This document shows, piece after piece, positions 1-8,360 of a stretch of 64,000 bases of DNA. The notes beneath the pieces were generated by a model, which was given only the letters and a program-made list of their open reading frames with translations, did not search any database and was not told the DNA's origin. Origin of the DNA: Candidatus Brocadia sinica JPN1 (GTDB lineage: Bacteria; Planctomycetota; Brocadiia; Brocadiales; Brocadiaceae); NCBI RefSeq assembly GCF_000949635.1, contig NZ_BAFN01000001.1, positions 3,655,052-3,719,051 on the forward strand. Reading direction: 5' to 3'. Every line of letters starts with the position of its first letter. The stretch's first letter is position 1. Made by a program: the position numbers and the translations under genes.

Positions 1-233
1 AAAATATAAAATGGAATTAAACCAATGTAATAGAGGAAAGGGCCATGATAATTGGCGGGGTCATAATGGTAGTAATTCCTATTGAACAAATTCAACAGGA
101 AAAAACTGTTCACACCCTCATCCGAATGAAAAGGCCTGAGATCGAGGTCCCAGAAACGGATTAGAGATGCAATGAAAACTGGCACAAAAAAAGCAATAAG
201 TAGTGTAATTCTTTGACTTCGTTCTTCTTTCAT
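1..233 (-). CDS. GT-C membrane glycosyltransferase, Agl23/TIGR03663-like (partial, N-terminus only)
   Basis: The first 77 codons of a gene that runs off the left edge. The start is the ATG at 233 (MKEERSQR), followed by one hydrophobic helix and then RPFHSDEGVN and YDPANYHGPFLYY. The acidic HSDEG segment in the first luminal/periplasmic loop and the DPANYHGPFLYY block are typical of TIGR03663 (flippase-associated Agl23-like) GT-C proteins. Such enzymes transfer sugars from polyprenyl-phosphate donors at the outer membrane face. It is codirectional with the two PA14 membrane proteins downstream. Family assignment rests on a short segment, so the family is likely but substrate is unknown. Confidence 0.75.
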   Translation of the reverse strand, partial: MKEERSQRITLLIAFFVPVFIASLIRFWDLDLRPFHSDEGVNSFFLLNLFNRNYYHYDPANYHGPFLYYIGLIPFYI

Positions 234-468
234 GGTTTGAAGATTAAAGATTAAAGATGGACGATAAGATTACCTGGTTTTTGATGCAATTGAACCTATA
301 ATTAGAGATACCTCTTTTGATTCCATAATTAAAGCCCTTCTCTCAAATTAATTTTATAGTTAGCGGTTTTCTCTGATACGATCAATTCTTCCTCTTCAGA
401 TTTAGCATTATATTTTATTGGCATTCTCCCATTTCCCCTTTTGTACTTCATCTTTTCTCCTTTCTCCT
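234..468. other. non-coding spacer with heptamer-like simple repeats
   Basis: No convincing gene. The spacer has AGATTAAAGATTAAAG near 241-256 and, at its other end (about 464-500), several CATCTTT units that run into the 3' end of the next gene. On the minus strand they read AAAGATG repeated. A related run (AATCTTTTATCTTT) lies at 2960-2995 after the next gene. Confidence 0.5.
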
Positions 469-2910
469 TCATCTTTCATCTTTCATCTTTAATCTTTCCC
501 CCGGTATCTTCCCTTCCACACCTCCCGGCGGTATCCATGATAGCTTAAAAATAGCCCCGCCGCCCCCATCAAAATATTTGATCATTATCTTGTGTTTGCC
601 TTTTTCCAATGTATGTTTACCTGTCACAGATCTTATTGCATGATAACCACCATTATCTATTATCAATATATCATCTATGGAAAGCCACGAACCGTCATCT
701 GACGTTAATTTGAATGTATACGTACCGGGCGCTGGAATATCGATATAACCTCTCCAGACTATGCTAAAAGGGCTTGATAGGGGTTTTTCTCCCTCATAGT
801 CCCAATGAAATTCAATGCCTGTATCGACTTTTTCTTGCACAGGCTCACCCTTCCAATCCACGTTGCCATAATAGCTGGCATGTAATCCATATCCCTGGCT
901 GATTAACTTCTGTTTATCGTTCGCCTGAGAATCTCTGTCTGATGAAACAAGAGGCTGTTGTTTTTTACCCAGATCGTAAATGGCATAGTTTTTCGTAGTT
1001 ATTATCTGCGTATAATGTGTATCAAAAAATTCCTTGTTTACGCCGATATGTTTCTCGTGAGGACCTATTGTTACATAGCTGGTTTTATATTTATCTATGA
1101 GAGATGCCGCTTCAGGATTACCTTTTAACATCTTTCGAATGTCGTGTTCACGCTTGAATGCATCACTATAGCCGTGACTCCATACATGACCGGGGAAACC
1201 CATCAATGACTTTCTGCCGGATAGGAATACAAGGTGGTTGTGTATGGGCGCATTCAGGAAGATTGCATCTGCCGGTGTTTCTGCGGAAATACGTCCGGCA
1301 AGTTCCATTTCCTCTGTACTAAATTCCTTCCAGCCATAAACGGGGGCCATGGCATATCTGAAAACGTCGATACTTCCTGCAATGGTGAGAAAAAACATGA
1401 TAATGAAAAAGCCCACGCGTGAAAGAACTTTGTAATGTGTATTTTCATATAAACGGGCCATTGCAAAGGCTGCAATAGGGGTAGTTCCCAAAAACCAGTA
1501 AATGAATATTTTTATATTGTCCCAATTCCAGGGTGCGAAGAGTACCAGATTGGGCACGAGGAAGAGTATCAAAAATAGCAAAGTATATATCCCAAGATGT
1601 GTAGGGGCACGGTGCCCCGTGCCCTTACGAAAAACGAAAATTAGTGTGAATCCAGCTATCATCAAAGGCCAGAAAAGACCGGTATTCTTTAACCAGAACC
1701 AGAGAAAATTTTCCTTCCCTGCCATCCATCCAAAATTTGGTTTAAAAAAACTTCCTCCACCCACGTGTCCGGACAGATAAAGCACCTGCGGTAGTGACAG
1801 GATAAAGGCTGGTATAAAGAACAGAAACCATTTCCGCCAGTCCCAAAACATGAGACCCAGTGGTATGGTAACCATCAGCATGGCCAGAAAACTATGTGAG
1901 TGGAAGAATGGCAACGTCCCGCCAAGGATGCCGGCAAAGAGAAATTCTCTCCACTTCTTATATTCAATGCCAGTATAGAGGAGAGAAAAGATTAGCATGG
2001 TAATCGGAAAACCGAAGAGAAAAGCCCGTTGCGGTACATTGAGGCATGTCAATGGCGTAATCCACTGGTAGTTCAGGCGTTCAATTTTCGTGTAATCTCG
2101 TGGCAGGTGCATAAGAAATGACCAGAAACTATGAGATGTATTTGCCAGATCCTGGAAGAAATAGTAAAAACCGAATCCGCCTGCAAAAAAGAAGATAAAT
2201 AGAGAAAGAATCGCAGCCAACCTTTTTTTTGTCAGACGATAGGCAAAGTAGTAGAGGACACCATAAAAGGCGATGGTTAATAAGAGACCAGGGACGAACA
2301 ACATGTCTTGAAAACTTAACCCTAGCTTAAGAAAAATGGCAGATAGAAAATCGGCCAGAAATGGATAGACCAGCTTCTCACCGGCAAAAGACGGGTCCTG
2401 GGGCGGGATATTATTCCCCCATACAAAGGAGGTGATATAGGCCATATGGAGCGGCAGATCGCCATAATTGTTTGTTAAGCCAACATACAGCCCGTCCTTT
2501 TTCAAAAGAATCGTTCTGGAAAACAAACACCAGAATATGGTTGTAAAGAAGGAAAATACTGCAATATGTATATAATAGGACAACGTATTGAGAAGAAAAT
2601 CGTTTTTTATCTCTCTTGCCTCATTCCGTATCCTTTCTTTAAGCGATGTCCATTTGATCCAGAGAATGAGTGAACAAAACACGATAAGCAAGCCGGTTGA
2701 AAGATAAATGCTTTTGCCAGAAAGTCCCCAGAGTAAGGAAAAGAGGTAAACAAGCCAGGTGTGAAGCCCTAATCCTATGACCACTCCGTAAGCAACTCTT
2801 TCAAAGATGGAGTACCTTGCTGACAGAAAATACGTAAGGAAAAACCCGGTAATAACGGAAACAATGATAAATAGCACAACGTATGTCATAAAATATTTTT
2901 TAAAAAACAA
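469..2910 (-). CDS. GT-C-like integral membrane protein with C-terminal PA14 domain
   Basis: An 813-residue protein. Residues about 1-530 hold many hydrophobic helices; the first large loop contains NNYGDLPLHMAY, an acidic-plus-His motif of the kind used by GT-C glycosyltransferases, followed by YPFLADFLSA. Residues about 672-800 form a PA14 domain (GLHASYYGNVDW, TYTFKLTSDDGSWL, DNGGYHAI, FKLSW), a carbohydrate-binding fold expected outside the cytoplasmic membrane. The C-terminal six residues (KMKDER) are encoded by simple AAAGATG repeats. An in-frame palindrome of family A at 1601-1628 encodes KGTGHRAP in a loop between helices. The paralogue 2973-5114 shares the same architecture. The function as a glycosyltransferase is inferred from topology and the loop motif. 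Confidence 0.75.
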   Translation of the reverse strand: MFFKKYFMTYVVLFIIVSVITGFFLTYFLSARYSIFERVAYGVVIGLGLHTWLVYLFSLLWGLSGKSIYLSTGLLIVFCSLILWIKWTSLKERIRNEAREIKNDFLLNTLSYYIHIAVFSFFTTIFWCLFSRTILLKKDGLYVGLTNNYGDLPLHMAYITSFVWGNNIPPQDPSFAGEKLVYPFLADFLSAIFLKLGLSFQDMLFVPGLLLTIAFYGVLYYFAYRLTKKRLAAILSLFIFFFAGGFGFYYFFQDLANTSHSFWSFLMHLPRDYTKIERLNYQWITPLTCLNVPQRAFLFGFPITMLIFSLLYTGIEYKKWREFLFAGILGGTLPFFHSHSFLAMLMVTIPLGLMFWDWRKWFLFFIPAFILSLPQVLYLSGHVGGGSFFKPNFGWMAGKENFLWFWLKNTGLFWPLMIAGFTLIFVFRKGTGHRAPTHLGIYTLLFLILFLVPNLVLFAPWNWDNIKIFIYWFLGTTPIAAFAMARLYENTHYKVLSRVGFFIIMFFLTIAGSIDVFRYAMAPVYGWKEFSTEEMELAGRISAETPADAIFLNAPIHNHLVFLSGRKSLMGFPGHVWSHGYSDAFKREHDIRKMLKGNPEAASLIDKYKTSYVTIGPHEKHIGVNKEFFDTHYTQIITTKNYAIYDLGKKQQPLVSSDRDSQANDKQKLISQGYGLHASYYGNVDWKGEPVQEKVDTGIEFHWDYEGEKPLSSPFSIVWRGYIDIPAPGTYTFKLTSDDGSWLSIDDILIIDNGGYHAIRSVTGKHTLEKGKHKIMIKYFDGGGGAIFKLSWIPPGGVEGKIPGERLKMKDER
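1601..1628. repeat. family A palindrome, copy 1 (inside a CDS)
   Basis: A 28-bp imperfect palindrome GTAGGGGCACGG / CCGTGCCCTTAC around a TGCC centre. It lies in frame within the 813-residue membrane protein. Copies 2 and 3, also exactly 28 bp, are at 16441 and 32257. Confidence 0.75.
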
Positions 2911-2972
2911 CCTTTCTTTTAGTGAGTTTCATTTATTGTCCTAAACTCTTTCTTCTATTTAATCTTTTATCT

Positions 2973-5114
2973 TTACTCCTTTACCTTTAATCTTTCCTCA
3001 TGTATCTTCTCCTCTCCGCCACCCGGTGGTATCCACGACAACTTAAAAACTGCCCCTCCTCCACCATCAAAATATTTAATCATTATTTTGTGTTTGCCTT
3101 TTTCCAAGGTAACTGCACCTGTCATAGATTTTATTGCATGAATGCCACCGTTGTCTATCACCAACATGTCATCTATATAAAGCCACGAGCCGTCATCCGA
3201 GGTTAATTTGAATGTATAAGCACCCGGTATGGTAATATCCACATAACCTTTCCAAATAGCGCTAAATGGGCTCGATATGGGCTTTTCACCATCAGTATTC
3301 CAATGAAATTCAATATCCGTATCGATATCTTCGGTTATCGGCTCACCTTCCCAATTTATATTACCATAATAGCAGACACGTAATCCATACCTTTGATCGG
3401 CTAAATCTTGTCCTTGTGTGCCTTGAACAAGGATTTGTTTGCTGTCCATGTGATTAACTTCATAAACACGATACTCTTTATTCTCTAAAATTTTTTTATA
3501 CCGCGACTTAAAATATTTTTCGTTAGCATGGTAATCGTGTCGTTCTGCGGGACCTATGACAACATAATTTATGGCATATTTCTTGATCAGGTGCTCGGCA
3601 TCGGCTCTACCGGAAAAGATCGTCATCATATTGCGCGCCATTTGTCCGTAATCAATGCCATATGTCCACATCCAGCCTTTGTAACCCAATAGTATTTGAC
3701 GACCTGCCTGCGTTGAGACCCAATGATTGTGGGTATCTGCCGTGAGTACCCTGTCTGTCGCCCTGGAAATTCCACGAAACTCCTTTGCTAGCGCAAGGTC
3801 TGCGTTGCTCCACATAATATTACTCAGTTTTCCCGTTCGGGTAAGGCGCCAGAGATCAAGAAACCCGGATGCGGTCATTGAAATAAACAATAGCACTACC
3901 ACTCCTTTTAGCGCTATATTCTTTCGCCAGAGTTCTGCTAAATACGATGCAGCGGGAATGCATAGCACGAGATAACTCCAGCTTAATACTTTTGAATTAT
4001 CCCAGGCATATGGCTGAAATAATATGAGGTTGCTCAGAAGGAAAATTGCGAGCCCACCGATAATAAAAGGATGTTTATAATACTTTGTTTGCCAGATTGC
4101 CCATAGAGAAAACGGAAGGAATAGTCCCCAATTGAGCCACCAAAAATAAAAATAATTCACGTTTTTTGACCGAGCATTTGCAAGCCATCCCGGATACCAT
4201 GAAAAAAAGCTCGAGGTAATTTCGCCTCCGTAGAACCACCGATATATCAAAATCGACGGGACAGCAGCAGAAAATGCAAACAATATCCATTGTTTCCAGC
4301 TTCTCAGTGTGCATACGAAAAACACCATGCAAAATATTGTGAAGGCAATGTACGAGTGGATATGGATCACCAGCATAAAGCTGGAAAATACTCCAAGCAG
4401 AACAAGCCATACATTCGGGACGTCACGAAAATGTCTCTGCATCCACTTGAGGAGGATGGTAAGCATTACCAGCATGATGGGCATTCCAAGCAAGAGTGCG
4501 CGCTGAGGGACAAGTTGCCCGGAAAAAACATTGATCCATTCAATACAATTTTCGCCGATATGCGTATATTCTTTCGGAGGAAACAGTATCGTTTTCCATG
4601 AGGGCTTTTTCGAAAAATCTTGAACGAACCAATAAAATCCCATCCCCCCGCCCGCAAAAAATAATGTCAAGGCAGTTAAAGCCTGCCAACCGGATTTTAA
4701 AATAAAACTGTACAAAAGATAAAGTGCAATCAACAAAAATATGGTCGTAATAATTGAGGGGATAATAAAGGCGGGCACCTGATCTACACCAAGGCGAATT
4801 AAGAGGCCGGAAATCATATCCGCCACAAACGGATACGTAAACTTCCGTGCGTAATAGAGCGGATGCACCGTGAACCAATCGGTAACTGGGCGATATGCAA
4901 AGGCGCTTGCATAAGAAAAATGCGCTGACCAGTCAGCCCAAATGCCAATCCAGCCTGAAGTCAGGCCATCGCGCGTCCAAAACAGCATCCTTGGCCAGAG
5001 ATAAATGAAATATGTCCCCCAACTCAACAACGCTGCCAGCAAGCCAAAGGGATAATGCAAATACCCTTTTCGCAAAAACAGTTTTACTTTTTCATAAATA
5101 GGTAAATCTGACAT
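2973..5114 (-). CDS. GT-C-like integral membrane protein with C-terminal PA14 domain (paralogue)
   Basis: A 713-residue paralogue of the neighbour at 469-2910. It has hydrophobic helices to about residue 420, a first-loop motif ADWSAHFSYA that replaces YGDLPLHMAY, and KFTYPFVADMISG. A PA14 domain covers about residues 572-700 (YGLRVCYYGNINW, TYTFKLTSDDGSWLYIDD, DNGGIHAI, FKLSWIPPGG) and is nearly identical to that of the neighbour, suggesting a recent duplication or gene conversion of the domain. Role: probable lipid-linked sugar transferase or sugar-binding membrane protein; substrate unknown. The start is the ATG at 5114. Confidence 0.75.
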   Translation of the reverse strand: MSDLPIYEKVKLFLRKGYLHYPFGLLAALLSWGTYFIYLWPRMLFWTRDGLTSGWIGIWADWSAHFSYASAFAYRPVTDWFTVHPLYYARKFTYPFVADMISGLLIRLGVDQVPAFIIPSIITTIFLLIALYLLYSFILKSGWQALTALTLFFAGGGMGFYWFVQDFSKKPSWKTILFPPKEYTHIGENCIEWINVFSGQLVPQRALLLGMPIMLVMLTILLKWMQRHFRDVPNVWLVLLGVFSSFMLVIHIHSYIAFTIFCMVFFVCTLRSWKQWILFAFSAAVPSILIYRWFYGGEITSSFFSWYPGWLANARSKNVNYFYFWWLNWGLFLPFSLWAIWQTKYYKHPFIIGGLAIFLLSNLILFQPYAWDNSKVLSWSYLVLCIPAASYLAELWRKNIALKGVVVLLFISMTASGFLDLWRLTRTGKLSNIMWSNADLALAKEFRGISRATDRVLTADTHNHWVSTQAGRQILLGYKGWMWTYGIDYGQMARNMMTIFSGRADAEHLIKKYAINYVVIGPAERHDYHANEKYFKSRYKKILENKEYRVYEVNHMDSKQILVQGTQGQDLADQRYGLRVCYYGNINWEGEPITEDIDTDIEFHWNTDGEKPISSPFSAIWKGYVDITIPGAYTFKLTSDDGSWLYIDDMLVIDNGGIHAIKSMTGAVTLEKGKHKIMIKYFDGGGGAVFKLSWIPPGGGEEKIHEERLKVKE

Positions 5115-5139
5115 TTTAAGTAATTTTTATATGATAAAC

Positions 5140-5531
5140 CCTTTTATCTAAAAAGATATTGCCAGAAGAAAACGTATCTTAATGAATGGCGACCCCCATT
5201 GTCTACGATAATTCTCTCGTTAAGATAAACCTGTGAACTATCATCAGATCTTGTGGTAAACTTATAAACGCTCTTCTTTAATATTTGAATGTAGCCCACC
5301 CATATCTATACTAAATGGCGATTTATAAGGTTTTGATTCTTTATTGAAATTGAAAGAGATCTGATTCGGTTCTACTTCTGTTAAAAATGGTTTACCATCG
5401 CATTCTGTCCCACAGAAATAGTTAGTTAGTAGTCCCATCTCAAGTTCTTGACTTGTTATTTGAATCGGAGCAATGGGGTTGTCAGTTTCTATAGAACAGA
5501 GGGCATGAGCTATGTCAGGAGAATATATCAT
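5140..5531 (-). pseudogene. PA14-domain remnant (frameshifted)
   Basis: The 89-codon open frame 5262-5531 contains GLLTNYFCGTECDGKP and PYKSPFSIDMGG, which match the first half of the neighbouring PA14 domains. The second half continues in a different frame at about 5140-5260: VYKFTTRSDDSSQVYLNE, then IIVDNGGRHSLRY. One frame change near 5262 therefore breaks the domain, and no membrane part is visible upstream. This is a decayed C-terminal end of a further PA14 membrane protein. Confidence 0.8.
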
Positions 5532-5823
5532 CTTAAATGTTTTAATTTTTTAAAGGTTTCAGGCGCTTTTTCATTTCCCAAATTTATACGCTCACATAGA
5601 AAGGCACTATTTTAAAAAATATTTTCCATAAAGCATACAAATTGTTTGATTTTTTGAAAAATAGTTCTTATAAATGGAAGTTAATTAACACTAGGAACTT
5701 CATGTTACGGACATTCTTTAGAGGAATAGAGTAATCTACACGTCGCCACTCTCAAAATCAAAGGGCCTTTTCATAACCCTCCTCATCATCCTGTTAATAG
5801 GTGGTATATATACAGGTATCCGA

Positions 5824-8313
5824 TTGTTGCTTCCTCAGCATGGATTGACTGGGAATTACTTATATCCTTCTGAAGGAGAAAATGCAGTACTCCATCCTAT
5901 AAATGTGTCTCCACCAGAGATACGGTCTGGCCTGAACAAAAAGGTCTACAAGGGAAACCCGAAGGCACAGCTAATAGAAGAAATAACCGAAGATAAACCC
6001 ATTTATTTCGAATGGCATTCCGATGCAAAAAAATCTTACAAATCGCCATTTACCATCGAATGGAATGGACTTTTAAAAATAGAAGACCGGTGTGATTATA
6101 CCTTTCTATTGGGTTCAGACGATGGATCAGAACTGTTTCTCAACGGCAAATGTATCATCAATAATGGGGGTGTTCACGGCCTTGTAGAAAAAAGACAAAC
6201 GGTATGCCTTGAGCCGGGATTTTACCGAATTCATTTGAAGTATTTTGATCAAGGTGGCAAGTCTATACTGCATCTGAAGTGGAAGTTTTCAAATGGAGAA
6301 GAAACGGTAATACCGCCATCTCAATTCTATCAGGAAACAAATATCCGTGATTTACATGCAGTTGACACTACAATACCTTACATCTTAGAAATAGAACCCA
6401 ATAGTATCATAAAAGAGACAAACGTTGTATTCAAAAAAAATAATCCTACCCTCGTATTTAAAAATCACGGTATACTGAGGACCTATTATGTAAATTATTG
6501 GGATAATCACCGTTTTGACCCACCGACAGAAGTTCCTGCTTACAATATCCTATGGAGGGGATCTATTTGGATACCAAAGGACGGCACATATACATTTAAA
6601 TTCAACACAAATGGTGATGCTTTTTTGTTTATTGATTCAAAGCCTATTATAAAATATCGTACTGGAAGTGATTCAACCGCACAAGTATCTTTGGAGAGGG
6701 GTTGGAAATCTATACAAATCAATTATTTTAATCCAAAGAAATATGCTACATTACATCTGCTTTGGCAAAGGCCAGATAATAGCAAACTCACAAGTATTTC
6801 CTCACGGTATTTAAAGCCTTCCGAGGATACAGGGTTCTTAAGGGGGGCTAGATTACGGTGTGCGGCAGGATTTATCATTACCTCCGTTTCTATCATCCTT
6901 AGTTTCTTCCTGGTATTAAGGGATACAATCGCAAATCGTATTCAAGGATATCTTGCTTATATAAAACAAAATTGGTCTATCGTAGCTTTGATTGTTATTG
7001 TTATTCTTGGGGCTATTTTAAGGCTTAACAATTATAGTGTAGTTCCACCTCACGGGGATACGATGGACCCTTATTCAGAGGCATGGAATGGTTATCATAT
7101 TCTGCATGGTGATGGACCTAAATCATGGGAACCACCCTATTTTTTGTCAGCCTACAAAGCCGAAGATGTAAAATTTATTCGATGGTTTGGGGACAGTTTT
7201 AGGATTGTAAAAGGCTATATTGATCACCCACCCTTATTTTCCATTTTTGCAGGTATCCCCCCGACAATTTGTGGCGCTAAGGATTATTTAGATTGTCGGT
7301 TTACCACGATCAATTTGGCTCCAATATTTTTCTCAACGCTTACCATTGTTCTCGTATTTCTTGTTTCTTATAATATATACCACTCCAATACACTAGCCAT
7401 TATTGCAAGCCTGCTTTACGCCACAGTTCCACTCTTTGTTGCTGCTGGAAGAATTGCCAAAGGAGACGGTCTGCTTGCGCTTGTTTTCATTTCCGGAGTA
7501 TTTTGTGTTTTAAAATATATCGAATCTCAAAAAAAGAGATACATGATTTTTGCCGGGCTCCTGGCAGGGTTGTCGTTCTGGTGTAAGGAGACAGGTATCT
7601 GCGCGATTGTAATTTTTCCCATACTATTGGGACGAAAGGGCTTTATAAAGGAAGCTGGCATAATTGCAGGAATTGGTTTTCCGGTAGCAATAGGCTATTT
7701 TCTGTATAATTATTTAATTAATCCAGAGGCATTCTTCAAGATGCTGGCTTTACGCAATGAACAGCACGTGACGGTGTTCAATATTGTGCTTAAGTATTTA
7801 AAGGAACCTAGACTTGCCCAGGTCACTGCAAATTTTGGTATGGGATATTTCTTGTGGTTTTGGTATGCAATAGTTTATTCGATGGGGAAAAAAGACCAAG
7901 TCGTTCCCATAACGACCTTTATTTTTCTCATGTGTCTGTGTGCCGTATCATCGGATATTTATTCATATGGCTGGTATCTTTTTCCTATGTATCCCTTTAT
8001 GGCAATTGCGGGTGGATTATTTATGAGGGATTTTATCTCAAAGCCAAATACTGCAAAGGCGCTCTTAATACTTTTACTACTAATGGCAGTTCCTTTAAAA
8101 GAAATCCTTCCGGGAGATTTATCTAAGGCACCGTGGCTGTTTAGATGTTATCTTGCCATTGGCATCCTTCCTTTCCTGGCAGTTGATTTTCTGAGAAATC
8201 GGATTAGTGCCACGATTGCTAAAGCTACCTGTTATACCTATATTTCCCTTTTCATCATGATGAATGTCTATATCGTTTATCACTTACAAGACGTCTATGA
8301 CCCACTGAAATAA
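5824..8313 (+). CDS. PA14-PA14-GT-C (GT39-like) membrane glycosyltransferase
   Basis: An 829-residue protein with the reverse architecture to its neighbours. Two PA14 domains (about residues 5-165, with LLGSDDGSELFLNGK and NNGGVHGL; and about 212-335, with TYTFKFNTNGDAFLFID) precede a membrane domain starting near residue 345. The first loop after it has PHGDTMDPYSEAWNGY and later DHPPLFSIFAG, typical of GT39/ArnT-like GT-C enzymes that use polyprenyl-phosphate sugars. The start used is the TTG at 5824. An in-frame hydrophobic stretch at 5764-5823 (GLFITLLIILLIGGIYTG) lies just upstream without a standard start codon, so the true N-terminus probably begins earlier and may be frameshifted. It is divergent from the PA14 remnant. 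Confidence 0.75.
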   Translation: MLLPQHGLTGNYLYPSEGENAVLHPINVSPPEIRSGLNKKVYKGNPKAQLIEEITEDKPIYFEWHSDAKKSYKSPFTIEWNGLLKIEDRCDYTFLLGSDDGSELFLNGKCIINNGGVHGLVEKRQTVCLEPGFYRIHLKYFDQGGKSILHLKWKFSNGEETVIPPSQFYQETNIRDLHAVDTTIPYILEIEPNSIIKETNVVFKKNNPTLVFKNHGILRTYYVNYWDNHRFDPPTEVPAYNILWRGSIWIPKDGTYTFKFNTNGDAFLFIDSKPIIKYRTGSDSTAQVSLERGWKSIQINYFNPKKYATLHLLWQRPDNSKLTSISSRYLKPSEDTGFLRGARLRCAAGFIITSVSIILSFFLVLRDTIANRIQGYLAYIKQNWSIVALIVIVILGAILRLNNYSVVPPHGDTMDPYSEAWNGYHILHGDGPKSWEPPYFLSAYKAEDVKFIRWFGDSFRIVKGYIDHPPLFSIFAGIPPTICGAKDYLDCRFTTINLAPIFFSTLTIVLVFLVSYNIYHSNTLAIIASLLYATVPLFVAAGRIAKGDGLLALVFISGVFCVLKYIESQKKRYMIFAGLLAGLSFWCKETGICAIVIFPILLGRKGFIKEAGIIAGIGFPVAIGYFLYNYLINPEAFFKMLALRNEQHVTVFNIVLKYLKEPRLAQVTANFGMGYFLWFWYAIVYSMGKKDQVVPITTFIFLMCLCAVSSDIYSYGWYLFPMYPFMAIAGGLFMRDFISKPNTAKALLILLLLMAVPLKEILPGDLSKAPWLFRCYLAIGILPFLAVDFLRNRISATIAKATCYTYISLFIMMNVYIVYHLQDVYDPLK

Positions 8314-8360
8314 ACGAATCCATCAACTCTTTTCTTTGCCTGTGGCTAAACTGTTAAAAA

